A DNA stretch of 64,000 nucleotides from Cenococcum geophilum 1.58 (lineage: Eukaryota > Ascomycota > Dothideomycetes > Gloniales > Gloniaceae), in the NCBI GenBank assembly GCA_001692895.1, contig KV748245.1, positions 682,001 to 746,000 on the forward strand. Direction: 5' to 3'. Each line of letters begins with the position of its first letter. Position 1 is the stretch's first letter. The translations under genes were made by a program, and so were the position numbers. This document shows positions 32,540-45,405 of the stretch, piece by piece. The notes under the pieces were generated by a model. The model did no database searches. It had not been told where the DNA came from and worked only from the letters and a program-made list of their open reading frames with translations.

Positions 32540-33815
32540 AAACTCTATGGATTTTGTTTAAGTGACTTCGCAACTTATAAGGATTCCGGGAGGTATACTC
32601 ATATACTAAACAGTCTGCTGGCCCCTTAGGTAACTTATTTATATGCTAATTAATATATACGTTAAAGTAACACAGCTCTGGAAATTGTCGATATTCTAAC
32701 TAGCTAAAGCAAAATAGGCAGCGCCTAGCAATAGCGACAATTCCGTAAGTATATACGAGGCCGTAGAATATAGGAGGGATTTAAAGGTAGCCAGAACAAT
32801 AATTAGCCCAATTTAAGTCTAATTCTATTTATAGAGAATATTCATAGCAGAAATATACGCTTATTAGTAAAGTTAGCTTATATAGAACGCTATAGTCCTA
32901 AAAGAGGTGTAAGCTAAGCTTAATATGGTTTTCTACAGGGCGGAGGCACCTGTTCTATAAACAACACTCTAGGGCCGTAAATAGCAAATAGCTAGTAATA
33001 TAGGATGCGACCTATTTAGCGACATTAATGCTAGTATACTTAAATGAAGTAGAGCAGCCAGCCCAAAGGCATTTTGGTACGCAGTCTTTAAGTCGCGCTA
33101 TTAAAATTTCCCTAGTAGCTAAAGCTTTACTCTCTTGGTAGCAACGGAGTAGATATAACTTTATTAAAATCCTATTAAAAAGATAAGTAAACGCCTTCCT
33201 GTACTAAGCTAAAGTCTTACTTTAAGAGGCGCTTTTTACACTATAAACAGCAACCTATAATATTGGGCTTAGCCTCTGGAAAATAAACGGTATATTATGC
33301 GCCATTTGCCATTTCCACTAACGGTTAAATAGCTTTACTAAGGGTATAATGCCAATTACGATAAAAGCTGTAAATAACTTCGTATCTTAAGGGCTCATAT
33401 TTTAGTAAACATTTAAGATTTTAAGGCAATTCGATATCCCTAAGCTTAGCTTCAAAAGTTTAAGCACTAGTAACCTTTATAGGAACTAAATTCGACCATA
33501 AAAGGCTTAAAATTTGCTCTTCTTATCCTCTTGCAAATATAACTAACTTGGTAATAGCTTGTCTAACAGCTTCTATTGGTTTTAAAATATTAGTGTGGAA
33601 CTACACAAATAATATATTGCCTTACTTTTCCACGCGTTTACTTCTTTCCTATAGGCTCTATAGTTATCCTTTAGCAAGGCCGTCAATATACGCTTATAGC
33701 ACCCGCGTTTTACGAGCTCTTTAATTATATCTTGCAGCACTACTGGTTTTATTATAGAGTTGGCCGCTACACTCCCTATAGGGCATATCAGTCGCAGTAT
33801 AGAAACCTTATTCAT
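32540..33815 (-). pseudogene. C2H2 zinc-finger protein, degraded
   Basis: From an ATG at 33815 (MNKVSILRLICPIGSV) a 77-codon stop-free run includes IKELVKRGCYKRILTALLKD. Further on, near 33085-32990, CLWAGCSTSFKYTSINVAKQ is followed by VASYITSY; undoing CAT to TAT gives a C-X4-C...H-X3-H finger. Near 32610-32550 a second finger reads CLVYEYTSRNPYKLRSHLNK then IH, with the second Cys changed to Tyr. Frames shift between these parts. Fungal C2H2 proteins of this kind are common near transposons, but no specific family is claimed. Confidence 0.45.
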
Positions 33816-34780
33816 GTCCGCATTAAAGGATAATTAGAAGAATCTATTTAAGGTATTGGATTAGAGTAGAGATAGATCTAATACACTTCAGATTCCCTTA
33901 ATAACGCCATCGGCGATTGTAAGGGCTAGAAAAAGGGTAACCGGACATATATCTCGTTTGGATAAATTATTTATAAGCACCATCATAACCCTAATTATGG
34001 TGAGGAGCAGTTATAGGTATATTTTAGGTAAACCTACTTATTTAATCGCTTTTTTAATTTAGGTTCTGTACTGCGATTTAATAGTAATAGGAAACGCATG
34101 TTATATTAATACGTGGTTGCAAATAAGCTAAAATCCCAATAGTAGAGTCCTTTTGGGAAATAGTGGGTCGCCTATAATCTATAGTAAATTAAAAGTAGAA
34201 GGATAAATGCTAATTAAATCCGAGATTGAGGATGCTCGTAGGAATATTTATCTTACGCCTAAAGAAAGTAAAAAATGTCTCTAATAGCAGACGTTAAGGC
34301 TTTAGGCTTAATCTAATAAGCAAGCACTTTAGAGGACAGTTAGTGAAGGTTTAAAGGTAGCTGTTAAAGCGCGGAGTTAGCGCAGTCTACTATAGGTAAA
34401 AAAAAATAGAAACTAAAGGAGATGGCAATAATAGAGAGAGCTAATAATAATTCCTTTATTAATCGAAGGCAGAATAGGCCCATTAAAGGCCCATTAGAAG
34501 GGCTATTAAAACGCTTAAAGAAACAGTAAATAATAAATTTAAAAGTTTAATTGTTGGCGGCAATAGCATCGCGTAACTTCCTAAATTTTAAAAAAAAAGC
34601 TCTATTGTTCCGGTCTTAGCGAATACAGTAAGGTATAGGGCGTAGGTGGGAATAATATGGGCGCTACGGCTTAATCCTTCGGTGCTGCTTTAAGCGCCAA
34701 GACCACATAAATCAGGATCTTAAATGCGGCATATTTACTTAAAAACGGACAACAAATAATAAATTTTTAAAAAGGGATGG
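33816..34780. other. No recognised gene
   Basis: Stops in all frames. A plus-strand stretch near 34260-34560 is basic when read through TAA/TAG but shows no domain. The last 5 bases are the chromovirus target duplication. Confidence 0.35.
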
Positions 34781-34995
34781 TGTAAGGGATATTATTGCGG
34801 ACACCTTGGGTTGCCCTTAGGACAACCCCCGGACGCCCTTCGGATAGTCGCCGGTCACGTGCCGGAGGCACGTACCCGTAGTATATAGTCTCCACAATCC
34901 CAGAGGCCTTACCTCCTTAAGGATTCGTCTCTCTTACTAATCTATCTTATTCCAATCGTGTCCTTATAGCCCCCTGTCTACAAGATCCCCTTATA
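34781..34995 (+). repeat. 5' LTR of the chromovirus
   Basis: 215 bp, TGTAAGGGATATTATTGCGG to AGATCCCCTTATA. A GTGCCGGAGGCAC palindrome lies near 34859-34871. Confidence 0.9.
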
Positions 34996-35100
34996 TTTAA
35001 ATCCTTCCTATTCTTTTTTAGAAGGGCAGTCGGCTTTAAGGACTAGATTATTTGTTTATATTATTTGTTTATAACTACTATTCTCCCTTAAAATCTTACG

Positions 35101-36840
35101 ATGACCTAAACGGAAACTCCACAGATACTTTATAGAAAGCCGTCGCGCAAAGGCAGGAAGGTCCCTCCGATAGCAAAAGATTGCGATAATATAACCCTTT
35201 GGGTAAGACGGCTAAACGAGCCCTAATACCTAGATGCTCTAGGAGCTCGAAGACTCTCGTATACCTACAGTTACTGGCAACGCTAAGGAAAATATAGACA
35301 CCCTCTACGACGGTTATAATACTGCTAGAAAGTAGCTAAAACCCCTCTAGCCCCACTTAGGCCAATTAGAAGATTAAGCGCTAGAGGTGACTTTAAGATT
35401 TTCTCTTAAGCTAGAAATGCTAGAGGAATATACTAATATATCTGACTAGGGAACTAACCGGAACCCTCCCGGAAGACTACTAGCCTATAATTAGCATAGT
35501 GGCAGTATATAGACTGCTTATAAGCTAAGCGGGCCTACCCCTTTAGGTAATCTAAGCTAATTATTAACTTAAGACCTAAGCCCCGTTAGGAAGCCTATAC
35601 TAGCTACTAGTACTAATACTACCTCTATAGCAGGAGCCTCCCTAAGCCCAAGTTTGGAAGGTTAAGAGCCCTATACCGATCTCCTTTAAGATAGATATTA
35701 GGAAGCTGTCGCAAGGCTCTTAAAAGCTATACGGGAGGAAGCTATTAATAAATATATTAAAACCCTCTAAGGGCAAATTTAGATTTAGTAGGGTCTAATT
35801 TAAGCTAGATAAATTCTTTTATAACCTAGTTAAGGCTAAGGGCTTCCTAGGGGCTACCTAGTACCTACCTAAGGAGGTATAAAAGACTTAGAGAGGCACC
35901 TATGTAATAAATAGAAAAAGGATATAGACCGACTGGCTAAGGCCTTTAATAGTTTAGAACTTCGTTATAGACCTAACGCCTAATAGCTAGACGATTAGGT
36001 TTACGAGGTAGATAACTTTTTTAAGATGCTAATAATACGAGATAATACTAAAGAGCGTATACGCTGGATTATCAGCAAGATTAAAGACCGATTGCTAAAC
36101 TAGATTACGCTTAATTAACTTAATAAAGAGTAAATTATAATATGGCTATAACTATAGACCTTTCTAAAGGGTTGGACCTAAGATCCGTATATTATATAAT
36201 ATAATAATATAAAACAATTCTAGAATGGTACGCAGCTAGACCGTTAAGACTTCCGCCAGTTTATAAACTTTATAGAAACTTATACTTAATAAATAGATCT
36301 AAAGCCCTTTAAAAATAAGGACGGTAGTATTTATAAGAAGGAGAAGATTAGATTTATCTAGGCTAGAATTAAGTTAGTAATTCGTGATAAAATAAAGCGC
36401 GTAGAAGCCCTACTACGGATTACTGTATATGCGGATTTTAAACGAGCGGTTCTAAATGCTAAGGATGCGGTAAGGAACCAGACCTCTTCTGGCAGGAAGC
36501 CGGGGGGTCACTAAAAGCGCGGGCACTTTAGTAGTAACGTAGGGCAGACCTAACCTTTAAAGAAGCCGTTCTTAAAGAGAACTTTAAAAGGGTTAAAGTT
36601 AGAAACCTTAAATAACGGGAAAGACTCCTAGGGCCAACCCGACACCCGTTTAGCACCTTTATAGAAATACTCTAAGAAGTTAAGAGAAAACTCTAAAGGT
36701 AGATCCTATTAGAAAAATAAGTAGGGCGATAACCGCACTAACAATCTAAAAAAAGAAAAGCCCTAGTCGCGGACCTCTCCTAGCTATAACTAGGGCAAGA
36801 TATGGAAGGAAAGACTCTCCGTATTGCTGTTAAGCTAAAA
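35101..36840 (+). pseudogene. Chromovirus Gag
   Basis: Starts at the ATG at 35101 (M-T, stop, TETPQILYRKPSRKGRK) 106 bases after the LTR. The frame is broken many times. The region has the size expected of Gag (about 580 codons) and is basic near its C-terminus (SGRKPGGH.KRGHFSSN, about 36490-36525). No clear CCHC knuckle survives; chromoviruses may have a single knuckle or a degenerate one. The end is set where the protease starts. Confidence 0.6.
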
Positions 36841-39800
36841 ATAACACTCCCTATAGGTAAGGTATAATAGTTCTAAGCACTATATAATAGCGGCGCCGAA
36901 ATTAATCTTATACGATATAATTTAGTAAAAGAGTATAAATTTATCCTATTATAAAGGTAGCGGAAACCTATTATAGGCTTCCTAGATAAGTATCGGATTA
37001 AACTATATAGTGCCTATAAGCTTATAGTGTTAGTAGCCGACATATATAACTGTACTAAGGTAGTTAGCCCGTAACCCTTCTAGGCGGCTGATTTCGTAGG
37101 TTATAACTTTATCCTTAGATACCCTTGGCTAGCGAAAGCAGATCTTAAGATACGCTTTAAGACTGGAGCCTTTAAATGGTGGAATGATAAAGATTTAAAA
37201 GGGCGTATATTACTAATAAGCCTAAAGGACATCCTAGAGAATGTAGCCTTAGGCGAAATAGTGTACGCTCTACACCCAAAGGAGTATTAAATCCAACCTC
37301 TATTTAGTAGCAAGATGGGTATAAAGCCTAGTATAGGTAATAACCCCTCTATAATAGAGACCCTATGGGGAACTACTAGATAGGTCGCGGAGATATTACA
37401 GGGAGGCGGCGATCTTAAAGATCTCACGAGATACTTTAACCGCTATAGATTACTCTAGCTTAAGCAATATACAAAGAGCATACTACGGCACCTCAAACGC
37501 TGCGTTAAGGAGTTCCTTACCCTCTACTAGCTACCGTATAAAACGGTTCGACGTATAGTAGCAACTATATATAAGCAACTACTATAGCGCACGACGCTGC
37601 CCGTAAGTATTCTAAGGGAGCTCTAGGACCTACCCAACGATAACGCGAAGGACGAACGTAACCCCAATTTGTTAAATATCCCAGTAGGCCTAAGGGACTT
37701 ACTAAGGGTATTTTCGGGTAGGAGAGTAAAAGTCCTACCGTAGAACTTGGAGTATAATTATATAATTAATCTAGAAGAAGGTAAATAACCGCCAAACCTT
37801 TCTATCTATAACCTCTTGCGTAAAGAGCTTAAGATCCTACGGGAGTACCTTAATAGGTTACTAGAAAAGGGGTGGATCTAGCCTAGTAAGTCGCCGTTAG
37901 GCGTACTAATCCTTTTTATCCCAAAACTAGATAGAACTATAAGGCTATATGTAGACTATCGCGGTCTTAACAAGATTATAATTAAGAACCGTTACCCACT
38001 ATTACTGGTTAGTGAAATGCTGGATTAACTATCTAGGGCGAAGATCTTCACAAAGCTAAATTTATAAGACGCCTACTATAGGCTCCGTATTAAAGAAGGG
38101 GATAAGTAAAAGACCGCTTTTAAGACCCGATACGGCCACTTTAAGTATCTAGTAATGCCTTTTGGGCTAGCTAATGCGCCTATAATATTCCAATTGTATA
38201 TTTACAGAGCCTTAAGGGGACTAGTCGACCGCATATACGTTATCTATTTAGATAACATCTTAATCTACTTAGAAGACGAGGATTAACACGAATAACACGT
38301 CCACGAAGTACTAGAACGTTTAGATGATTGGGGCCTCTATATTAAGGCGTTAAAGTATATTTTTAATACTAAGTAGGTTGAGTTCCTGGGTTATATCGTA
38401 ACGCCTATAGGTGTAGTTATGGACCTAGTACGGGTGCAGACGATTTAGAAGTGGCCGGAGCTAGAGAGCTACTGGGATATTTAAGTGTTTTTAGGCTTTG
38501 CCAATTTCTATAGGCGCTTTATTTATAACTACTCGGACGTCGCCCGATACCTATCCGACTATATTACGGAAGCTTCCTAAGACCTAACCTAAGGAGCAAA
38601 AAGCTCGAAGGCGGCAAGGAAGAAAACTAAAAAGGGACCAACTAAATAGTATAAGCTATGGTTATGGCCTAAAAAGGTTTAGGAGGCCTTTTGGAAACTT
38701 CGCGTAAAGTTTATAGAAGCTCTATTACTGCGGCATTTCAACCTAGATTAGCTATTGATAATAATTACTAATATATTAAATTTCGCCTTTACTAGTATTC
38801 TGTTGTAACCTAATAGGCATCCGGACGCTACCTAGCTCTATTAGAGACCAGTAGCATTTTATAGTAGAAAATTCTAGGGACCTAAAGTTAGGTATTATAC
38901 CCACGATAAGGAACTACTGGCTATAGTTAACTGCTTTAAACAGTGGCGACACTACCTTAAGCATACAAGCTATACTACTTATATACTCTTAGATTACTAT
39001 AATCTACGCTACTTTATAACTATAAAGGAGCTTATACCTTAATAAGCCAGATAGGCAGAGGAGCTCGTATAATTTGATTTTGAGATTAAATATAAGCTAA
39101 GGGAAAACAACCCTACTAATAGACCGTTATGACGGCCAGACTATGCCAAAGGCTTTAAAACGGGAGAAGGAAAATAAATAATAGATATCTTACTCCCTAC
39201 ATTATAGAACAAGCTTTAGGTGTGGGATGCTTAAGCACCTATAGCTCTATGCACTAAGTCTTAGGCGGTGCAAGCCCTATCGGTTTCCACTAACGTTTTA
39301 GCTAGTACCCGGTCCGTTGCCAATAAGGGTCTAAATATACCTAGATAGGACGTCCCTAATATATTCTTAGAACCTAGTAATACACTATCTCTAATTACTA
39401 AGCTATCCCCTTAAACAAATAGCAAAGCTATAGAGTAATTGGAACTCGGAGCCCTATAATAACTAAAGGATTTTAACCTTATAGCGGCCTTCCTAATATA
39501 CGCGTATTAAAGAGTTGCAAGATCCATGGTACCATTTAGTCTTGTACTTAGAGCAGTATAGGACGAAATAGCTTTTACCTGGGAACTATCCGAAGGGTTA
39601 ACGGATTTTATCCGTAAGGTATAACAGAGGGACGCTTCCTATGCTATTTTTAATACGGAAGTAGACCGGAAATATGACGGAAAGGAAGCTACTAGGCGCC
39701 ACCATTAGGAACTAGACCCGATGGGCCTACTACGTAGAGGTAGTAAGGTTTAGGTGCCATAAGAAGCAAATCTACGACAGAAGATTCTTATAAAGAATTA

Positions 39801-41097
39801 CAATAATCCTCTAGGCGGCTACTATGGTCAAGCAAAAATAGTGGAATTACTTTAGCGCAAATACTATTGGCTAAGGCTTAATTAGGAAGCAAAGGAGTAC
39901 ATTAGCTATTATAAGAAGTGTTAAGTATATAAGATCCGCAGGCATAAGCCATAGGGTCTACTTAAATTAGTTCCCCCCACTAGTAAGCTATAGCGACATT
40001 ACGCCATAGACTTTATTACGGATCTCCTACTATCTAAAGATAGCTAAGAACAAACATACGATTTGGTCCTTATACTTATTAATAGGTTTTTAAAGTACGT
40101 CTAATACCTTCCCGTTAATAAGACGATTAACGTATAAGAGCTTACTAACCTAATTAAGGAGAAATGCTTTCTTAAAGTAGATTAGCCGCACTCTATTATT
40201 ACTAATAGGGGCAGCGTCTTTATAAGTTAGTACTGGTCAGATCTATGCTTCCATTTAAAGATAGACTACTAGTATAGTACGGCTTTCTACCTGTAGATGG
40301 ATAGGTAAACAGAACGCTAGAACTAGGAACTAGAGTCTTACCTACGGATGTATTTAAACTACTAGTAAGACAACTAGTGCAAGCTACTTCCATACGCGGA
40401 GTATGCTTACAATTTAAAGCAATATATATTGTATAAGTATGCACTAATCCAGATTGCCTATAGCGTTTAACTATTTGGGTTTAATGGTATACCTAATAAT
40501 TACTAGCTAAGGCCGCATAATTAGTTATAGGATCCTACTAAGAAGTCCAAGGACATTTACCGGAGAGTATAAGGATACCTTTAGAAATAGGAGGAGTAAT
40601 AGAAGTATGTAAAGCAGAGCCTATAAGATGCCTAAGAGCAGTAGAGACTTTGGTATAACCGCAAGCACTAAGACAAGTATTTTAGAGTAGGCGATGAGGT
40701 TCTATTACGTTTAACGAATATTAAGACCCGTTAACTATTAAAGAAGCTCAATATAAGATACCTAGGTCCCTTCTAAGTTAAGGAATGAATTGGCAAGCTA
40801 GCCTATCGTCTTCAGCTACCCCCATCTATGGCCTGTATATATCCAGTGTTTTATATAAACCTACTAGAGCCATAGCATAGACCACCGCTAGAAAAGAACT
40901 TCCGTCTAGGTCTAATTAAACACCCTAAAGTGGTGGGCGAGCAGTACAAGGTTAAAGCTATACTATACTATAAGTCTATCAAGAACAAGCTTTAATTTGA
41001 AGTTAAATAGCTAGGCTGGCCCGCTAAGAACTCTATATGGGAACCAGAGGATTACCTTAATTATTACAAAGATATTCTAAAAGAATATTAGGACTAA
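36841..41097 (+). pseudogene. Chromovirus Pol: protease, RT, RNase H, integrase, chromodomain
   Basis: Protease at 36870-37195: ALYNSGAEINLI (family DSGAE), then NFILRYPWLAKADLKIRF (family LG.PWL...NP.I). RT at 37720-38520: LPPNLSIYNLLRKELKILRE-type start, [63 protein letters not shown] (second Asp of YLDD to Asn, at 38245). RNase H at 38720-39110: YYTHDKELLAIVNCFKQWRH and LDYYNLRYF. Integrase at 39600-40720: H/C region with YKKC.VYKIRRHKP.G, then AIDFITDLLLS, ITNRGSVF (Asp to Asn) and the E region. Chromodomain at 40930-41094: YKVKAILYYKSIKNKL.FEV, K.LGWPAKNSIWEPEDYL. Stops are TAA/TAG. Confidence 0.88.
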
Positions 41098-43465
41098 GGT
41101 CTATAATCTATAAGTCATAGAAAGCGCTCTAATACTATGGTGTTATTACGACCTATAAAGAAAGCTTGCAAAAAGAGTAAATAGGTTAAATCGGATATAG
41201 AACGGATAGGCTCCGGAAACTATAGGGATAGGGCTACGGCCTGAGGCAGGACGGGTCCTTAGCCTTTTCACGTATATAGCATAGAGTTAATAGGGCATTT
41301 TGCTAGAATTGCATTCCCATTTATTAATCTATACCAAAAACATTGTTTCTAGGGCTTCTAAGTCCTTTCCGAAAGCCTTATAAGGCCTTCTTAAGCACCT
41401 AATCGAGGTCCTTAATTACTACTATATACAAGAATGAATCCTAAAAGTCTAAACCACAAATACCTAATCTGAAAAGCCACTACGCCTTATTATTAGGAGT
41501 AGGATTAGTATCCATTAGGCCACTAAGTAATAGCTGACAAGAATGGGATCTAGATGCCTTGGTAGGTATATAAGTAGGCATAAAAATAGGGGCAGGACGA
41601 TAAGGTGTAGCTAGAGCAGAGACTCTTAAACGCTTAACACTAACATTAGGTCCAAACCAATACCAACGAAGCTCTTGCGGCGTAAGCTTATAGTTAATGA
41701 AGATACGCTTAAGCCTAGAATAAACAGAGATATTAGCTAGCTGGCATAGTCCAGAACTACCAAGACCTTACTACGGCAACTATTAGTCACCTATCCGGCA
41801 AGTATCCGAAGGGTAACCTACCTAATAACGTATTATATTATGCTCTTTTGAAACTTAACGCGCATGCGCGAACTCCTTTCTATAATAGACAGCAACCTTC
41901 TTCTTATTACCCCTATCCCTTACCCTATCCTTAGTATACCAACCTTGCTCTCGCATTAGGCATTACTAGCTAGCTTGCTAGGAATTATAGGCAGTGTAGA
42001 TAGCCGTGGCATAGTTTTAAATTTGGCTAAGTTGTTTAGTATTTACGCTAAAATAAGAGAGAGCCCGGGCGATATAGTAGTTAAGGACATTAAAGGAACG
42101 TCGCCACTTAGGCCCAGGCTATTAAAGCTTAAAGTTAGCAATGGAAATCTATTAAGAATAGAAAAGCTTACCTTAACGCAACTGCCGCTCTTGGTACGCA
42201 TACATCGATTATAAGGACTAAAGGTATTAGATCTAACGCAGTACGTCTTATTACAAGCCTCCAGAATCCTATTATTAGATTTCTAGTCTTTTAAAGACGT
42301 GTAGGTAAAATTATTTAGGTAGGACCAGCACCAGTTGTGAGTTAGTGAAGGTTAGGGTTCTATGTGCAAAGGTAGGGCTAGGATACGCTATAGAATCTAC
42401 TTAGAAGAGCAGTTAGCAGGAGAACGAAGAGGTATATTAAATTATTAATGGAAAAAAAGAAAATCTTAATAATATATCGAAGATACGTCCAAAATTAGAC
42501 GAAGGTTAATGATGGGAAAGTAAGGTGTTAAGGAAAAGGAGCTGCTTAATAAGTAAAGGTGTCCTTATACTTTACCGTCTAATACCCTTTTAGTAAATAG
42601 CCGCAACCTTACCGATATAACTCCGTTACAATAGCGCTATTTAAAAGGAAGGAAACACGCGTATAAGTTATTTGACCATTACTTCCTTACAAAAACTAAC
42701 TACGCGGCCAGGGGAAGGCAATTAAGACGTTAAATTAAAGACGCATATAGGTTAAATTAGACCTAAAACGATACTATAGTATTAAAGAACAACGTTATAG
42801 ACGTTCTTAACAATCGCATAATAGCTACAATTGCCATCGCGAAATGTCCCTGTTTGCTAGGCAGTAGAGCTACACCAAATATACAGCATAGGACCACTAA
42901 ATTTGAAACCATATATACTAAATCTTAAGAGACAAGTCTCTTTAACTAACTAATTAATACCTTAACCGCATCTAATAGCCTGAGGGCAAATGTAGGAGTA
43001 ATGCGTTAGTGACGCAGAGGATTATAAGAAAAGGATTATGAGAAAGAATTATAGACCATATCTTAGTAGTTAAAGACGACGGCAAGCTAAGGCTCTATAC
43101 GTTAAATCCCATACCAAAAGGTTCTATAGAACTATATTGGAACACCAAATTGCCTATAACACTCGTAATTAATTATAGACTGGCATAAAGGCTTAGAAGC
43201 AAAGTTATATAAAAATCCCTATATTAGCCTAGGTAGTCACCGGCATGCTTTTAGTAGACTTCTAATAGGTCTCCTAGCAATCCTCGCGTCTTTTCTCCAG
43301 TTACGTTTTTCCCTTATTAAGGTTTTTTAGGAGTTTAAAGCAGGGGTTAGATAAATAGATAATATACAGTGGCATACTAATACCTCTCTAATATCTCTCC
43401 GAACCTCTTCCGGGACAAGCCCTTATAATCTCCCTACCGCAAGGTAATGGCGATTAGGGGCCGAC
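41098..43465. other. 2.4-kb extra 3' region of the chromovirus
   Basis: Lies between the chromodomain and the polypurine tract, far longer than a usual gypsy 3' UTR. A stop-free run at 41975-42214 (plus, 79 codons, from MLGIIGSVDSRGIVLN) and C/A-rich stretches on the minus side (41470-41720) exist, but no Env-like, RNase H or other domain is recognised. It could be an extra ORF, an antisense ORF or a captured sequence. Confidence 0.5.
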
Positions 43466-43485
43466 AGCAAGAAGGGGGGGGGTAA
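43466..43485 (+). other. Polypurine tract of the chromovirus
   Basis: CAGCAAGAAGGGGGGGGGTAA runs up to the right LTR at 43486. It includes a run of nine or ten Gs. This is the expected plus-strand primer site. Confidence 0.8.
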
Positions 43486-43700
43486 TGTAAGGGATATTAT
43501 TGCGGACACCTCGGGTTGCCTTTAGGATAACCCCCGGACGCCCCTTAAATAGTCGCCGGTTACGTGCCGGAGGCACGTACCTGTAGTATATAGTCTCCAC
43601 GATCCCAGAGGCCTTACCTCCTTAAGGATTCGTCTCTCTTACTAATCTATCTTGTTCCAATCGTGTCCTTATAGCCCCCTGTCTACAAGATCCCCTTATA
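43486..43700 (+). repeat. 3' LTR of the chromovirus
   Basis: 215 bp, second copy of 34781-34995. Differences are transitions plus one or two small changes near 43538-43545. Confidence 0.9.
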
Positions 43701-44049
43701 GATAGTAAGTGATAGAAATGGGCGGTAAATTTTTAATAAATAGCGTAGATGTATAGCGTTTTTAGGTCTATAACTAATTATACCTATTAGTTTTAGTTTA
43801 TTCTATAACGCATAAGGTTCTAATATAGCGGGGCTCTTACGCGATCTGCTAAGAGATCGCTAGATATCTCTTAGATAAGGCTACGCTCCCATAACTTAAT
43901 ACAATGCGAAATTAGGAGGCAGCTGGCACGGAGATAGGTAGGGAAAGGACGAGGGAGAGAATGATGCTAGAGTTAGCGACAACAGTTTACTTAGCATAAG
44001 GAAGTTAACCGCAGCCTTTGCTCTTTCTTAGTAACTAGTCTTCTAATAA
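43701..44049. other. No recognised gene
   Basis: Begins with the GATAG target duplication. Probably the degraded 3' end and downstream region of the ankyrin gene. Confidence 0.35.
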
Positions 44050-45060
44050 AAGTCAAGTATATATAGTATTAAAGTCTATATTGTTATCCTTTCTAAGCAG
44101 CAACTAAACCACTAGCTTATATATCTTATCTATTAACCCTACTAGCCGCGTATTTAATAAATATATTTCTCTTATCTTATGCTAGCCCTCCGCTGCCTAC
44201 TATAACGGCGTTTTACTATATTTATCCTTAGATTTCGCGTCGACGCCGTCCTTAAGTAATAGTTTTACTATAGTCTTACGTGCCTATTAAGCAGCCCATA
44301 AGAGCGGTGTCCGACTATTACTATCCTTAGAATTAGAGTTGACGCCTTTCTACGCAAGTAGTAGCTTTACTATCCCTTCTTGTCCACTCTTTATAGCCTA
44401 TAAGAGCGGAGTCTAACCTTTAATATTAGTAGAGTTCAGGCTAATACTATCCTTTATTAGCAATAGCTTTACTATTACCTCGTGCCCACGTTCCGTAGCC
44501 GCTAATAGCGGTGTTTAATTGTAGAAGCCTTTAGGGTTTAGGCTAATACTATCCTACGCAAGCAGTAGCTTTACTACCCCCTTATGCCCGTTTGTCGCGG
44601 CCTATAATAGCGGTATATCTTTAAGAGCGCTCTTAGGATTTGGGTTAACGTCATCCTATATAAGCAGTAGCTCTACTACTGCTTTACTTCTATATTCTGC
44701 AGCTAATAACAGTAGCGTAGCCCTAAATTTATCCTTGGAGTTTAGATCAATATTATCTAGTACGAGAAGTAGCTTTACTACCGCCTCGTGACCGTTACTC
44801 ATAGCTAGTAATAGCGGCGTCCGACCGAAATCGTCCCTTGTTTAGATATTAGCTCCTGCTTCTAGTAGAATATAAGACTCCGCTTCTTATCTATATTCCG
44901 CAGCCTGTAATAATGCTAAACTTTTAGAGCGCTGTGGTAATTCGTTTATTAATAAAAGCAATAGCATTTCTAGATAAAAAGAGATATATATATTAGCTCC
45001 ATGCTATTAGGATCTAAATAATTAATAGAAATCTGGTAGTAGAAGGCTTACTATCTAAGT
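44050..45060 (-). pseudogene. Ankyrin-repeat protein, RIP-degraded
   Basis: Protein-interaction repeats of about 33 residues, read leftward. At least seven are clear: FGRTPLLLAMSNGHEAVVKL (44800), KDKFRATLLLLAAEYRSKAV (44730), PLL.AATNGHKGVVKLLLA (44590), TPLLAATERGHEVIVKLLLI (44500), TPLL.AIKSGQEGIVKLLLA (44400), SNSRTPLLWAA then KTIVKLLLKDGVDAKSKD (44300) and KTPL.AAEG (44190). The N-terminus, near 44930-45060, reads LLLLLINELPQRSKSLALLQ (last Gln from the family) and AESYILLEAGANI. No effector domain (NACHT, kinase) is visible, so it may be a fragment of a longer ankyrin or NLR-like protein. Stops are at expected Gln/Trp. Confidence 0.85.
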
Positions 45061-45405
45061 AGCTGGCTATATGGTAGTATTAAAGTATATTTTAAGGATA
45101 TAAGTCCCGTAACTTAACCTAGCAAATATAAGGTAGATTACCCTTTACCGTAGAAGGATTTAGAGTATATCTATAGAAGAAGAGGTAGCGTAAGAGGTAT
45201 TTATTCTGTTGGACCATTATTACTTGTTTTTACTAAACGTTAAATATAACTAGATATTTCGAAGTTAGGATTAGGGATTTAGGAAACCGAAAATGGAACC
45301 GAAAAACAGGAAAACGAAAAGTATTTCTTTAGTGGGAGGGCGTGCACGTAATACCACGCTTAAGCTGTAGAAGGGCCTAGCAGCAAAGAGATATGAATAA
45401 AGTTA
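45061..45405. other. No recognised gene
   Basis: Upstream side of the ankyrin gene. A short A-rich direct repeat, (A)CCGAAAA, occurs near 45288-45330. Confidence 0.35.

Larger units (their letters stand above)
34776..43705 (+). mobile_element. Full-length Ty3/gypsy chromovirus with LTRs and TSD
   Basis: An 8.9-kb LTR retrotransposon. LTRs are 34781-34995 and 43486-43700 (215 bp each), with TGTAAGGG/CCCCTTATA ends. The 5-bp duplication is GATGG on the left (34776-34780) and GATAG on the right (43701-43705), one G to A apart. A polypurine tract directly precedes the right LTR. Gag, protease, RT, RNase H, integrase and a C-terminal chromodomain lie in order on the plus strand. The LTRs differ at only about ten positions, nearly all transitions, so insertion was recent compared with the other elements and RIP came after. 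Confidence 0.9.

Noticed and set aside
33582..33815. Copia Gag-like start (MNKVSILR ... WKSKAIYYLCSST)
   Set aside because: The resemblance is limited to a few residues, and C2H2 fingers follow downstream; a zinc-finger protein is more likely.
40220..40444. Minus-strand 74-codon open frame
   Set aside because: It is antisense to the chromovirus integrase and has no family support.
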